From the NCBI GenBank assembly GCA_016800925.1, contig JABCPU010000027.1:289856-353855 (forward strand): 64,000 nt of DNA, in the 5' to 3' direction. The notes beneath the pieces are model-generated. The model was not told where the DNA came from and did not search any database. It saw only the letters and a list, made by a program, of their open reading frames with translations. The stretch comes from Suillus spraguei (Eukaryota; Basidiomycota; Agaricomycetes; Boletales; Suillaceae). Both the position numbers and the translations under genes were made by a program. Positions 1 to 10,602 of the stretch are shown here, piece after piece (the first letter of the stretch is position 1; each line of letters starts with the position of its first letter).

Positions 1-533
1 CTGCTTTCGTTTTGGTATTATGATTGATGGTGCAATACCTAGTTCGGAACCCATCAATACAATTGTATTTGGACCTGCTCGAGCAATGTGGATATCTGAA
101 TTTAATGCTTGGCAGCCCGTAACTGGCGTTCAGTAGAATCAGTCATCATAGTACAACAAAAAGCACTCTTGGCACCACATCAAAGACAAATTCATGGTCT
201 TTCTAATACGATTTTCATATTATTGGAAATGAGGACGAAAGACTATTCCCAGGACCCAGGTGCTGCGATAGGCACCTGCCTTTGCAAGGGTAGAGTGAGT
301 GAGAACTTCTCAACTTTGTTGCTGCGGCTGCAGGTTCAAATGATGAAGTAATGAGCGAGAGATCAGGATTCAGGGTGAGACGAACCGGGGTTTAAGCGAA
401 CTCTCTGTGGCTACAAAGAGAGAATCGTTTATGCCTGCTAGGAATATAGGTTCTGCCAAAATTGTGCCATCCCACAGCAACGACAATTTCGCAAAATCAA
501 TTAACTTGATCGTGCCCATAAGTATATGCAGGA

Positions 534-540
534 TATAAAA
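534..540 (+). promoter_or_regulatory. Probable TATA box of knottin copy 1
   Basis: TATAAAA lies 92 bp before the ATG. The same box lies 85 bp before the ATG in copy 3 (22515-22521). In copy 2 the site is changed to TATGAAA (about 2062), which may weaken that promoter. Only the sequence match and spacing support this. Confidence 0.4.
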
Positions 541-625
541 CCTGATAGTCGTCCTACAATGTTCCCCCATCCTCAGAGATATCATTCAAAATCCTCAGAA
601 AATTATATATCGCCTTGCATAGAAA

Positions 626-878
626 ATGCGTTTATCCATCCTCACCGTTGCTGTTGCTTTGACACCATCTATGTTTGTCAGTGCATGTTCGGTCTTGGGA
701 GAAACTTGCACTTCCAGTCATGATTGTTGCATCATCGACGGGTTGGTCTTGGTTTGCAACTTGGTGAGTATGAGCAGATTGATGTGTAACCAGGATTCAA
801 CTACAATGATGACTCACCTGCGCGCCTTAGGATGGGAGTAAGATCTGCCTAGTAGATCCAAACTTACATAGAAATTGA
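626..878 (+). CDS. Secreted knottin-like cysteine-rich peptide, copy 1
   Basis: Two exons, 626-763 and 831-878, separated by a 67-bp GTGAGT...CTTAG phase-0 intron, give a 61-residue precursor. Residues 1-20 form a typical signal peptide (MRLSIL start, hydrophobic core, VSA before the first Cys). The mature part has six cysteines spaced C-x6-C-x5-CC-x8-C-x7-C, the framework of inhibitor-cystine-knot (knottin) peptides; the sixth Cys comes only from exon 2. Paralogues lie at 2158 and 22600. Secretion and the cystine knot are inferred; the target is unknown. Knottins include protease inhibitors, antimicrobials and toxins, and none of these is specifically supported. If the intron is retained the frame stays open to 841 and supplies a different sixth Cys. 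Confidence 0.72.
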
Positions 879-1213
879 GCCGGCAGCCCGAGTGGCACGT
901 CGAGACAGTAATTATTTTTCTGCTTTCGCTTTGGCATTATGGTTGATGGTGCAATATCTAGTTCGGAACCCATCAGTACAGTTGTATTTAGAGTCTTGGA
1001 CGAGTTTTTATACTCCTCGAGCAATAATGTGGATGTTTGAATTTAATGCTTGGCAGCCCGTAACTGGCAACTGGCGTTGGTGAGGCCGAAATCACCAAAA
1101 CTCATTGCTGCAGCAGCAAGCGAGTGGCTGTTATCACCGTGCAATGATAATGTCATCAATATTGACGCAGAAGAGCTAAAAAAAGGTGCTGCAATAGGTT
1201 CCTGCGTTTGCGA

Positions 1214-1786
1214 GTGTAAGGCTGTCTTGAAGTTCGGCAGGGAATTGTGAGTGTAAACGATGGAGATAAGAGATGAAAAGTGAAAGCGGCAAGCAACAGG
1301 TCGGCGTAGGATTTGACTTTTTGAGGCTGGTAACAGGACGGAACGTCTTTAAGGACTTTCTCTGAGGTGAGCGGGAATCTTCTAGGATAGAATTCGCTGT
1401 AGATACCAAAGTGTACATGAGCTAGATATACGGAAAATGATAAGGTTTGACATGGACGCGCCACAGAAAATAAAGAGGGCATGAAGATCGAGTGCGCACT
1501 TTTTTGACAGTGGCAAGGAAAATAGTGTGTCAGAAACGAGAGTGAAGGACTGAATGTAGAGAAGGATAACAGTTTTATAGTAACAGGGACTGAGAGCATG
1601 TGGAGTGGGGACGGTACGTCGGTAGTGAAGTAATAAGGTAAGAGAAAGGATGTATCCGCGTGACTCGGGTGCGAAAGGTAACGTTCTTCGCATCCGTGAG
1701 TCACATGGACGGTCTCGAACGCCTCAAGCGTTTAAGGTTTGATTTGAAGTCTTGGTCGGGGCGTAGAGGATACACAATCCTTACAC
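1214..1786. mobile_element. 573-bp insertion with 8-bp terminal inverted repeats (MITE-like)
   Basis: The segment begins GTGTAAGG and ends CCTTACAC. It splits cassette sequence that is continuous in copies 1 (TTTGCAAGGGTAGAG, about 282-296) and 3 (TTTGCGAGGGTAGAG, about 22298-22312), so two empty sites are visible. No clear target duplication is seen; two extra G residues sit at the right junction. A 182-codon antisense frame lies largely inside it but resembles nothing known. The superfamily cannot be assigned. Confidence 0.5.
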
Positions 1787-2157
1787 GGGGGTAGAGTGAG
1801 TGAGAGAAAAATAACGAGCATCAACTTCTCAACTTTGTCACTGTGCTGGCAGGGTCGCTGCAGGTTCAGATAATGAAGTAATGAGTAGAGATCAGAATTC
1901 AGGATGAGACACTGGGGGTTTAAGCGAACCTTCTGTGGATACGAAGAGAGTCGTCGTTGATGCCTGTTGGAAACATAGGTTCTGCCAAAATTGTGCCACC
2001 TCACAGCAATGACAATTTCACAAAATAAATTAACTTGATCGTTTCCATAAGTATGTGCAGGATATGAAACCTGATCGTCGGCCTACAGTGTCCACCCATC
2101 CTCAGAGATATCATTCGAGATCCCCTTCAGAAGATTATATATCACCTTGCACACAAA

Positions 2158-2406
2158 ATGCGTTTATCCATCCTCGCCGTTGTTGTTGCTTTGACAGCAT
2201 CTATGTTTGTCAGTGCATGTTCAAAAAAGGGACAACCTTGCGGTTCAGATGATGATTGTTGCACCCACCCTGACTCGAATTTGCTTTGTGACATGGGTGA
2301 GGTGAGTATGAGCAGATCGCTGTGCAACCAGGATTCAACCCCATAACTCACCTGCGCGCCTCAGGATGGAACTGGCATGATCTGCGAGGCAGAAGAACTA
2401 TTCTGA
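2158..2406 (+). CDS. Secreted knottin-like cysteine-rich peptide, copy 2
   Basis: Exons 2158-2301 and 2365-2406 flank a 63-bp intron (GTGAGT...CCTCAG, phase 0), giving a 61-residue precursor. The signal peptide is nearly identical to that of copy 1. The mature part has cysteines spaced C-x6-C-x5-CC-x8-C-x10-C, so loop 5 is longest in this member. The residues between cysteines are largely different from copies 1 and 3 (Lys- and Asp-rich instead of hydrophobic). A second possible donor at 2297 would remove the stop in exon 2, so 2302 was chosen. The TATA box of the other copies is altered here, so expression may differ. Confidence 0.72.
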
Positions 2407-2409
2407 AAT

Positions 2410-2881
2410 TGAGCCGGCAGCCCGAATGGTAATTATTTTTTCTGCTTTCGCTTTGGTATTATGATTGATGGTGCAATACCTAGTTCGGAGCCCATCAGCA
2501 CAGTTGTATTTGGACGAGTTTCATACTGCTCGAGCAATGTATATCTTAGGATTTAATGCTTGGCAGTCCGTAAGTTGTAACTGGCGTTGATGAGGTCGAA
2601 ATCGCCAAACTCACGAAGTTCGAACGGGTGCAATGATTATGTCATCAACATTGAGTACACCCGTTCTCCCTTACTTTAAAGACCAGTCCACCACCCGTTG
2701 TGCCTTTGGCTTCCTGGCCTTGGCTGCATCCTAATAAATTTGTTTCGAGCACGCCACACTCTCCCACACCCTTCCCCCCTTACTTTATAGATTTATAGAT
2801 CCTGGAATATTATCATGATGGACCAAAGTATAGCTGGAAAAAGCATGTAGTTGTACGCGCCAGTCACGTACTCGTCCCTGT
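2410..2881. other. Intergenic, knottin 3' block then unique sequence
   Basis: The cassette 3' block runs to about 2600. The remainder, up to the amidase stop codon, shows no recognisable gene or repeat. Confidence 0.5.
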
Positions 2882-4820
2882 TCAAATCACGTCCTTGATT
2901 TGCGTCGTGGGAATTGCTTCAGCATAAGCCCTTCTCTTCAAACGGACTTGCGTGGCCTGCTCAAACGCATAAGCGAAGCCAATAAGACTGAATTCGCTGT
3001 ATGCGGTGCCTATAAAGGCTATCCCGAACGGAAGGCCCGGAGCTTGTTTGTGCAGTGGTGCAGCAGGATCTGGCAATACCTCAACGTTATCTGGCTGGAA
3101 ACCCAGTGGAACTAAACATTTGATTTAAGCAAAGGAATGGTCGTAAAAATGGCGATTCGCACCTGAGATTATAGGGTATCCGGAAATCGCTGCAGGTCTT
3201 GAGGCGGTCCCTAAAGAAATTTGAGATCCCGAAATCGCCAGTATATAATCGACGTACCATCAGTAGGAAGAATGATTGCGTCCAATTTGAATTTTTGGAG
3301 AGTCGCATCAATGCCTCGTCTCCGGCCTAAATCAAAATCTTCAGATAAGGCTGCATAATACGCATCATTCTTTTCCGTTGCTTCAGCAGCAATGAACCTT
3401 GTAGCAGAGTGAGTAACTCCATAGTACCACCAGCTCGTCAACCCACCTAGATTGATCGTCATGGTATGGTGGTATAAGCTCTAAATCCGCATGGGTATTG
3501 TTGAATTCGATCAAATCTGCGAGGTTCTTTACGCCAGTAGGAACCTCGAGTAACCCCGAAATATACTCGGTCAGATCAACCTTGAAGTCCGTCTGGAGCA
3601 CGAGCGTTTCTGCTTGCGACTCCTTCATTTCCACTGCACAGGGAAAATCGGCTGGATCTACTATCTCCGCGCCGAGTGCTCGGAAGGTATCTAAAGAAGT
3701 GTTGAAAGCTTCCAGAACTGCTTCACTGTCGGGCAGGAATATCCGCGGCACTCCCAATCGCTTGCCTTTCAGAGCATTCAGATCGAGCGCTTTCATATAG
3801 TCAGGGAGAACACCAGGTTGCTGCAACGTGACTACGTCTCGAGGATCTGGTCCTGCTATAACGGAGAGCAAAAGGGCTGCATCTGTGACTGACCGACACA
3901 TAGGCCCAGTCGTGTCTTGATGCGATGAAATAGGTATCACTAAAGAGACTCAGTCAACTGTCAAGGTAGGATTGAAAATGTAAATACCTCCAGCTCGAGA
4001 AACCAGCCCTACGGTGGGCTTAATGCCTACCACATTGTTCTTGCTGCTTGGCGAGACAATAGAACCATCCGTCTCTGAGCCCAGAGAGCCAGCAGCAAGA
4101 CCGACGGCCATCGCAACCCCACTCCCAGAGCTTGATCCAGATGCATCTCCATTCGGATAATAGGGGCAAAGGGTCTGGCCTCCACGGCCTGAGAAGCCGT
4201 TTGGAACTTTGCCGCGATAGTTTGCCCATTCAGAGAGGTTCGCCTTTCCGAGGAAGATAGCACCAGCCTCACGGAGCTTTGCAGCAACAAATGCATCCCT
4301 CGGAACGACGGAGCCGAGGAGAGCATAGGAGCCTAATTTCGTTAAATGTTTAATCCAGAACTAGACGTTCTTGGATATCATACCGGCGGTAGTATTCATG
4401 CCTTCGGCAGGATCAGCATACTGAACACGCATCGTCGATAATTACGTACCCTCTTCATGCAATGTAGCAATGTTGTCTTTCAGTAGCAAAGGGACGCCGT
4501 GTAGTGGGCCTCTGCTACCTTTAGACTTGCGCTCGGCATCAAGTTTTGCGGCCTGAGATAGAGCATTCGGATTCGTCTCGATGACTGCATGGAGAGCTGC
4601 ACCCTTCAGATTAACTTCATCAATTCTTGCAAGATAAGCCTGTATTTGCGTGAATCATTATGAAATAAACCAATTAGTTGTAGTAACTTACCTTGACGAG
4701 ATCAACGCTCGTAAAGTGCCTCAGCTCAAGACCCTTCTGAAGGACAAGAATTCCGGATTCATATAAATCAGGAAACACCTTCTCCGAAAGCACATCATGA
4801 TCGGGCATGTCTCCAGACAT
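2882..4820 (-). CDS. Amidase-signature family hydrolase, intact paralogue
   Basis: Eight exons (4820-4692, 4639-4450, 4401-4384, 4332-3988, 3939-3447, 3397-3258, 3210-3163, 3111-2882) with consensus GT-AG introns sum to 1593 nt, 530 residues, with no stop. The Ser-cisSer-Lys triad of the amidase-signature family is visible: Lys near 97 (LLLKDNIAT), cis-Ser near 179 (SGSSSGSG), nucleophile Ser near 203 (GSETDGSIVSP); the 24-residue Ser-Ser spacing is as in FAAH-type enzymes. It should hydrolyse a C-N amide bond; the substrate is unknown. Exon 3 is an 18-nt microexon. The open frame extends upstream of the ATG through a hydrophobic stretch to an AG, so a further 5' exon with a signal peptide is possible. 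The paralogue lies 6 kb away. Confidence 0.85.
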
Positions 4821-5999
4821 TATGCACAGCAGACACCAAGAGATCTAGAGAGTAACGAATGAGTTAAGGTGAGAGACGCAGTCACGATTCTGTGATATAT
4901 TGTCCGTTGATAAACGACTCGGACTTCCGATTCTCTGCAGCAATTATAGCCCTGGGCGTGGGACTAGAGATAAATCTGACTTCGGAGTCCTGGAGTCACG
5001 AGTGCGAGATAGGCTTCGGTGCGACATTCAGCGCCGAGACCACAAGTTTTATAAGGGTATTGCTAGCCCAAGTTGCTCGTCACTTGTAGGAGTCCGGGAC
5101 CATCTTTGATTAATATAGAGACTGGTAGGACGACTGCAGCAGTGCTGAACCCTTGTTTAGCCTGGTACACCGGTCAAACACACTACAATTGATCCGTAGG
5201 ACCGTATGTTTAGTATCCGCGGCTTGCGTCAACCTCGGGTCGACCTTTTAATCATGCTACGACTCTGCCGCGGAAGGTCGTCTAGCATGCATCTGCCCAT
5301 ATCCGACGGCCAATGATGGAAGATCGAGGTATACTTAGGACAACTCGCTGTGTGATTCAGACAGCGCGAAAACATGTTATTTTGCTTGGCATGTGAGCTA
5401 CTGATCCTCGACAGACGGCGAGTCAATGATAATGGTATGTTCATGAAACAAGGACTAAATGATAGTAAAGAATAAAAGGATCGAAAGGATAAAAAAGTAT
5501 AAGCAAAGTTCGAAAGCACGTCCACTGTGTACATAAAAGTAAAAAGCCGTTTGTCAGTCTTCTTTTGCCTCGAGTTACGTAAGTCCAATCATAAATAAAC
5601 ACGTAGACAACGTGGTATATCATCAAGGCTCATGCCAGTGGACTGACTAGTCCATTGAGATTTGTTCATGAATTAGCGTGGGTGAAGGTATAAGCTATTT
5701 CCGGCCAGGGTAGTCCGTCCACCCCGGTGTTATTTTGGCGCGGGAAATGAAATATTATTTATGTTTATGCTATGGAGTGGAACAGCCGGGAGGTGGGCTG
5801 TGGTGGGCGGGCTGAGGATGCAGTAGATAATTTCCGTGGACGATTTGGATTGGGGCGACGAAAAGTCTAAATGGCGCAAGGTGTCAGTGATCGTCACTAC
5901 CACATAAAGAAGCGCTGCATACGTGTCGTGACATGATCAGCTTTGCCATGGAGAGAGGAGCGGGGTTTTGGTACACGGCCGGTGCTATAATGCAATAGA
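4821..5999. other. Intergenic, no gene recognised
   Basis: Short frames exist on both strands (for example antisense 5588-5229) but none has recognisable motifs or convincing splice structure. Confidence 0.4.
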
Positions 6000-6410
6000 T
6001 TAGTATTGCGACACGAATATGATAGAAACTCCTAGCTCACGTGGTGGCTGGAACTGAGGACCTGGTCGACACAATTGCCAATTGCCGGGGAGAGATTCAG
6101 AACGTTTATGTGACAGTCCTACACCTGCTCCAGTGCCAACTTCAGGTGATGGTTTCTCCGGGATAGTCAATGAAAAGGGTAGTGATGCTGGGAGAACATG
6201 CTGCAAAGACCGATTCCATGTGTTGGTTAACGACAACAAAGAGGACCAAGCAGGGGTCTTCTCGTCGGACGCTGTTGATAGAGAATGACAAGACCAGAGG
6301 CGCATAAAGGAATACAATATGCGTGCAAGCAACAGGCAAACGAAAGATACAACGCAGGCAAGCATGACAGCGGCAACGCTGGGAAACTTTGTGGGTACAA
6401 GGACGCTCAT
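6000..6410 (-). CDS. Hypothetical 136-residue protein with one membrane segment
   Basis: The frame starts with a true ATG. Residues about 10-38 form a strongly hydrophobic helix (VAAVMLACVVSFVCLLLARI), followed by a Ser/Thr- and Pro-rich tail. This could be a small single-pass membrane protein or the first exon of a longer gene. I do not recognise a family and see no conserved motif; it may equally be a chance frame. Confidence 0.2.
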   Translation of the reverse strand: MSVLVPTKFPSVAAVMLACVVSFVCLLLARILYSFMRLWSCHSLSTASDEKTPAWSSLLSLTNTWNRSLQHVLPASLPFSLTIPEKPSPEVGTGAGVGLSHKRSESLPGNWQLCRPGPQFQPPRELGVSIIFVSQY

Positions 6411-7130
6411 GACGAAAAGCAGTCAAGGGAGTACACCCCACTTGTTAAAGCAGAAGTACGGAGATTGAGACCACGAAGAAAGAGAGAAGAAAAGGACGCC
6501 CTGTGCGAGGCACAATTGAGTACTGGCTTGGCTAACACAGCGATATCCAACATGGAAATTCTAGTTTCTTATATTAATATTTACTTTTGGAGCGGACGTA
6601 ATTCATTTCGGAAATATAAATCCAGCTTGTATTCCCACGACATCTTGTTCGCTTCCTCCATCGATCGACATTAACGCCTGCAGGGTATGTGCTGCGATGC
6701 TATGTAGGTACACTGTCTTATCATCCCTTATCACGTCGCCGCCGCGACACGTTTATAGATCACGATGTAGCCCTGACGTCTAGGTTCCCTTTTATTCGCT
6801 ATTACTTAGGGCCGCCACTGGATCATGAGAATGGTCGTATTTAGTAGTGGTGTCTGAATGGGAAATCAGAACATCCAGACTGGTCCGTAACCTCCTCACG
6901 AGAATTTTGAAATACAGAATGGACCCGATGAATCACGGATACAAGGCGACGTGGAACTTGAAATGAAGAAATATCATAGGGTTCGGGGGTTGGATGTCAC
7001 TACCCCCAATTGTGTTTGTCCGATGACGACGATTACCCCACGAACCTAACCTAAAAGTTGAGTTCTTCGCGCATTAACAAGGCCCTCAGCGCGCTTTAAT
7101 CTCTTTTAGATCGTGAGCGAGAAGCCTCAT
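6411..7130. other. Intergenic, no gene recognised
   Basis: Only short overlapping frames are seen. The right end may hold further 3' remains of the monooxygenase pseudogene. Confidence 0.35.
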
Positions 7131-8420
7131 AACGCTCAGAGGGTGGCTCAAGTAAGGCTAGGTGCATGCTTCGAATGCGTGCTCCGAGTGGTGATAGGTT
7201 TCCTGGCGCCCGTTAAAATGCAAGATCGATTCCTTATTAATGAGGTCGCGTACCGGCCGCAACCCAAAACCCTCGTGTTGTCCACTATCCTTCTGGACAC
7301 CACGTTGTTCGCCGTCATCGTCCAACTTAAATGAGAGCCCGACTTTCTGCGCAATTTCATTGCTACACACCAACCTCACGCTATCATGCAGGTTGGCAAA
7401 GCTGCAAATTACGCTTAGGAACCTCCGCCTGCGGTAGAACAGCACACGTACCCTGTGGCAAAAATGACTACGTCAGCTTGAAGCTCCATTCCACCCTCTA
7501 ATGCCAGGCCACGAGTAATCAAGCTGCTAACCGAATCAGCTTGATACTACCATCCAGAAGGCTATCGCTTGCACCACTGGCAGTGTCCGCTGGGAGATAT
7601 GTAATTCTTTCTGCCGCACACGAAAACGTACTGATATCTTTCTCATAAACCAGGGCACTGGGACAGGGGCCAGTTTCGTCACGCTTGAACCCCTCAAGCA
7701 AAGCCCCTCGTTGTATCAAATATCGTAGAAGCATGCGATGTCGTCAAAGGGTGAAGTATGACTCGCTTGTCAGTTATGTACAGAACCGGCATGATATCAC
7801 GCGGAATTGGGTCATCACATGATTATTTATGCGGCTAGCGATGTCATCGAAATCCTCACGCACCTACAACGATCACTTATTAACCAACACAGCCAGAGTC
7901 AGACTTGTATCCCGACGAGTAAAACACCTATGGGGATCGGGAGATGCTGCCGCCGTGGCCAGAACAACGTGCTTAACCTTAACCTTCGAGCGATAGTCAA
8001 TGGCTAGATCCCAAGATTGTGGCGTCATGCTAGCTTGTTTCTACTAGATGATAGCCAGATGTTCAGGTCCGGGAAGTGACCATAGCCTTCAAACCAGTCG
8101 CTAGGCTGAATAAAAATGGAATGAACTTTGGAGAAAGCTCGCCCGGAGACTCACTCTAGACGCAGGACTAAAACATGGGAAAGTGAAGGGGAATCTGCAT
8201 ATCAAATGAGTAAAACGTCTGATTAAAATTAGGTTGAATCAGATCGATAATTTACTGTCTCCCACCTGTGCATTATGCTCCATAACTGAGGTAGACACGC
8301 TCATTGCATGAAATGTGCAGCGACATGTGAGTCTGGCTAGCTCCGATAATAAACATCTCCGGGTCACCACTAGTAGGAAGATCTCTTCGTCTCTCTTCCC
8401 ATACTCCGTTGAAAATCGTA
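7130..8420 (-). pseudogene. Decayed flavin-containing monooxygenase-like gene
   Basis: Pieces in family order appear in different minus-strand frames. Around 8360-8240 there is an FAD-binding motif remnant (FIIGASQTHMSL, compare IIGAGxSGL). Near 8000 is WDLAIDYRSKVKVKHVVLATA, the stretch before the ATG motif. Near 7880-7800 is IVVGA...DDIASRINNHV, like the NADPH-binding segment. Near 7570-7440 is DGSIKL then MELQADVVIFATGY, the hallmark Asp-...-FATGY region, followed by FKLDDDGEQRGV...KDSG. Frameshifts and stops separate the pieces, so no functional product is expected. The family assignment rests on the order of several motifs; the subfamily is unknown. Confidence 0.62.
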
Positions 8421-8429
8421 CAGCTGCCA

Positions 8430-8940
8430 AAGATGCTGGCCCTAGAAGAATATCAACAGACATGCATACAGGGGACAATACGTTTGAGCCAGTACTTGGG
8501 CCAGAAATACTTCCAGCGCATTAAGATATGTGAACAGAGCATGTGCCTTCCAGGTCACTTCGGGACCCGGGCCGCTTGGGATAACCTGCTACCTCTCCCG
8601 CGAAGTGTCTCAATTCTCGAAGGTGACAGAAAGTTCAGTGTTGCCGAGGGTCTACTAGAAGCGGTACAACATGAGCAAGCGCTTTACGTGCCTCCTCGCT
8701 CAATTAGAGGCTATTTGCCTCGAGTAGTGCATCAAGGAAGTGCCTGATATTATTTTTGCCTCTGAACCTGCGAAAAATATTTCAAGCTCTCCTTCGAGGA
8801 AAAGGCTCGTTGGAGCTATGTAACTCGTGTGAGTGACGTGTCGACAAAGGCACCGAACCTTTTGTTTGCTTCTTTATAGGAGAAGCTTTGGTGGCGCCCA
8901 GGAAATCGAGAGGAGAGAGATCCGGAACGGCCTTCCTCCT
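8430..8940. other. No clear gene; possible N-terminal remains of the monooxygenase
   Basis: The minus strand may contain more of the decayed monooxygenase, but no motif is clear enough to call. A short plus-strand frame at 8409-8747 has no recognisable features. Confidence 0.3.
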
Positions 8941-8944
8941 TAAC

Positions 8945-9600
8945 TAGTTGTGGAGCTGGACAAACAAAAGGGTCCCGCTTGTTAGGATATTTGGGCGACC
9001 GCCTGACACAGTTGTAGTGCTCTTGAGACTTGCTGCCATGCCTGTAAAAAGCAATGAATGGGTGACCATGTCTGCTCATACGACGCACAAGCCACTCATA
9101 CAACCCACCGAACTATTATCTTCGGCTCTCTCGTCTCACAGGCTCTGTTGTTCGAAGACCCTTGGAAAGTGGACGTCCTTGTCTGCTCCGAGGCTTGATT
9201 CACTTATCGAACTGTGAGTCATAGCTCGGTAAGTGAATCAAGCCTGCAGTGCAGAGGTGGTACTAATTGCCCTTTCTCCCTTACTAGTATCTGTTGTCAT
9301 GTATCGAGCGCACTGAAGTCTCTGAAATCACTATTGAACGAACTATGGCTTCATGCGCAAACGTGTATGCAGTCACTAGTTGGGGAATCAGCATGGTCAA
9401 CTGTGAAGGTAATAGTATAGTGGTATCCATGGTAGCACAAGATCATCAATCATTAATCAATATGTAGTCGTACGCTGCGAAAGGTGACAGACGCTCGTCG
9501 TCTGAGCATGAAGCGAGCGGACTCCGAGCTTGCCATTCTAGGACAATTCGCGCGCCCAAATATTATCGAGACCCTTTTGTTTGTCTAGCTCCACGACTAA
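8945..9600. repeat. ~650-bp segment bounded by inverted repeats, with an internal palindrome
   Basis: The left end (8948-8997) carries GGAGCTGGACAAACAAAAGG and the right end (about 9548-9594) carries its diverged reverse complement, including ATATTTGGGCG. Near the middle, 9192-9246, is a ~20-bp stem hairpin: AGGCTTGATTCACTTA and its complement around a short loop. The layout resembles a foldback element or MITE. No target duplication is evident. Confidence 0.4.
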
Positions 9601-10600
9601 ACAAAAGCGGTGAAGGTCTATCGATATGAAGGTAGCTGTCATTGCAGCGAAGCAACCAATCCAAAAGCAGGATCCAATAATTGAGGTATACCAGCTCGGA
9701 GTCCCGCCTGGACTTATCCCCAGACTACAATAACCCCATGGGGAATCAGTGAGAGCACAAAACTGAATTTATGAGTCCCTTGGACAAAAGCTAATCAACA
9801 CCACATGGATGTAAGTGCATTAACACACCGATAGCGAGCCGAGTATGGAAACTCAGTGTGCTATCGGATCTTTTTCCGCAATAGCCACACATAGGCCGCC
9901 ACTACAGCCTCAATCCTCGGTACCCAGTCATGGAACCACAAGTCAATTTCTTACTGGCCTCGAATATTCGTGCATTGTAAACCGTCGCAAGCCTGCTGGT
10001 CTTGTTACTAATAGGGAGCATTGCAAGTTGCAACTAAAATACACTTGCGCATCCAATTCACCTGGCCGATGAATTATCACCACCATGTCCTAAGTTTGCT
10101 CCCTCCTTTCGCTTTGCTAGGGTCTAACCACAACGACTATCTGATACTCTTTCGACCGAGCAGCCTAGCTGAATATCTACCATGATATCTGCAGCTTCGA
10201 GCCAAGTCCTGTAACCGCCACAAAAATAGATGAATATGATTGCATGCCTCGTTAATATCGCCGAATCATCTGTTTTCAACAGGAGGCGAGGATAACGCGA
10301 CAGGTAGCAGATGGCATTGAATACAAGGATTCCCTTTCACCTTGAGGACGCAGTCACTGATTTCTTTTGCTTTGGTACTGCCAGATGCAGGTCATGTGAT
10401 ACGATATCACATCACCGTTTCTTCAGAACTCGACTTTAACCAATGAAGTACATCAAGGCTTCGGAGTCGAACAATGACGTCGCTTGGATTCCTGTAGACA
10501 GTATTTCTCGTAAAACACGCAACGTGCATCGATGTCCAGAATGCATGCATCCAAGAAACTCGTTTATTTGATGCGTACAGCAGTATCAATGTTAAAGCCA
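9600..10600. other. Intergenic, no gene recognised
   Basis: Only short frames without motifs are present on either strand. Confidence 0.4.
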
Positions 10601-10602
10601 CT

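Larger units (their letters stand above)
1..1080 (+). repeat. Knottin cassette, copy 1 (with the tail of a preceding cassette)
   Basis: A roughly 1-kb unit holds an upstream block (about 120-420), a promoter block (420-625), the peptide gene (626-878) and a 3' block (870-1075). The 3' block also occurs at 1-120, before this copy, so the window opens inside a tandem array that probably continues to the left. The same blocks recur around copy 2 and at 21.8-23.0 kb. Non-coding parts are highly similar between copies 1 and 3 by eye. Confidence 0.8.
1050..2600 (+). repeat. Knottin cassette, copy 2, split by an insertion
   Basis: The order of blocks is the same as in copy 1: upstream block (diverged, 1050-1213 and 1787-1960), promoter block (1960-2157), gene (2158-2406) and 3' block to about 2600. 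The upstream block is interrupted by a 573-bp insertion. This copy is more diverged than copies 1 and 3 are from each other. Confidence 0.65.

Noticed and set aside
1156..1704. 182-codon antisense frame between knottin copies 1 and 2
   Set aside because: Mostly inside the TIR-bounded insertion, low complexity (Ser/Leu/Phe-rich), no recognisable domain and no paralogous frame in the other cassettes.
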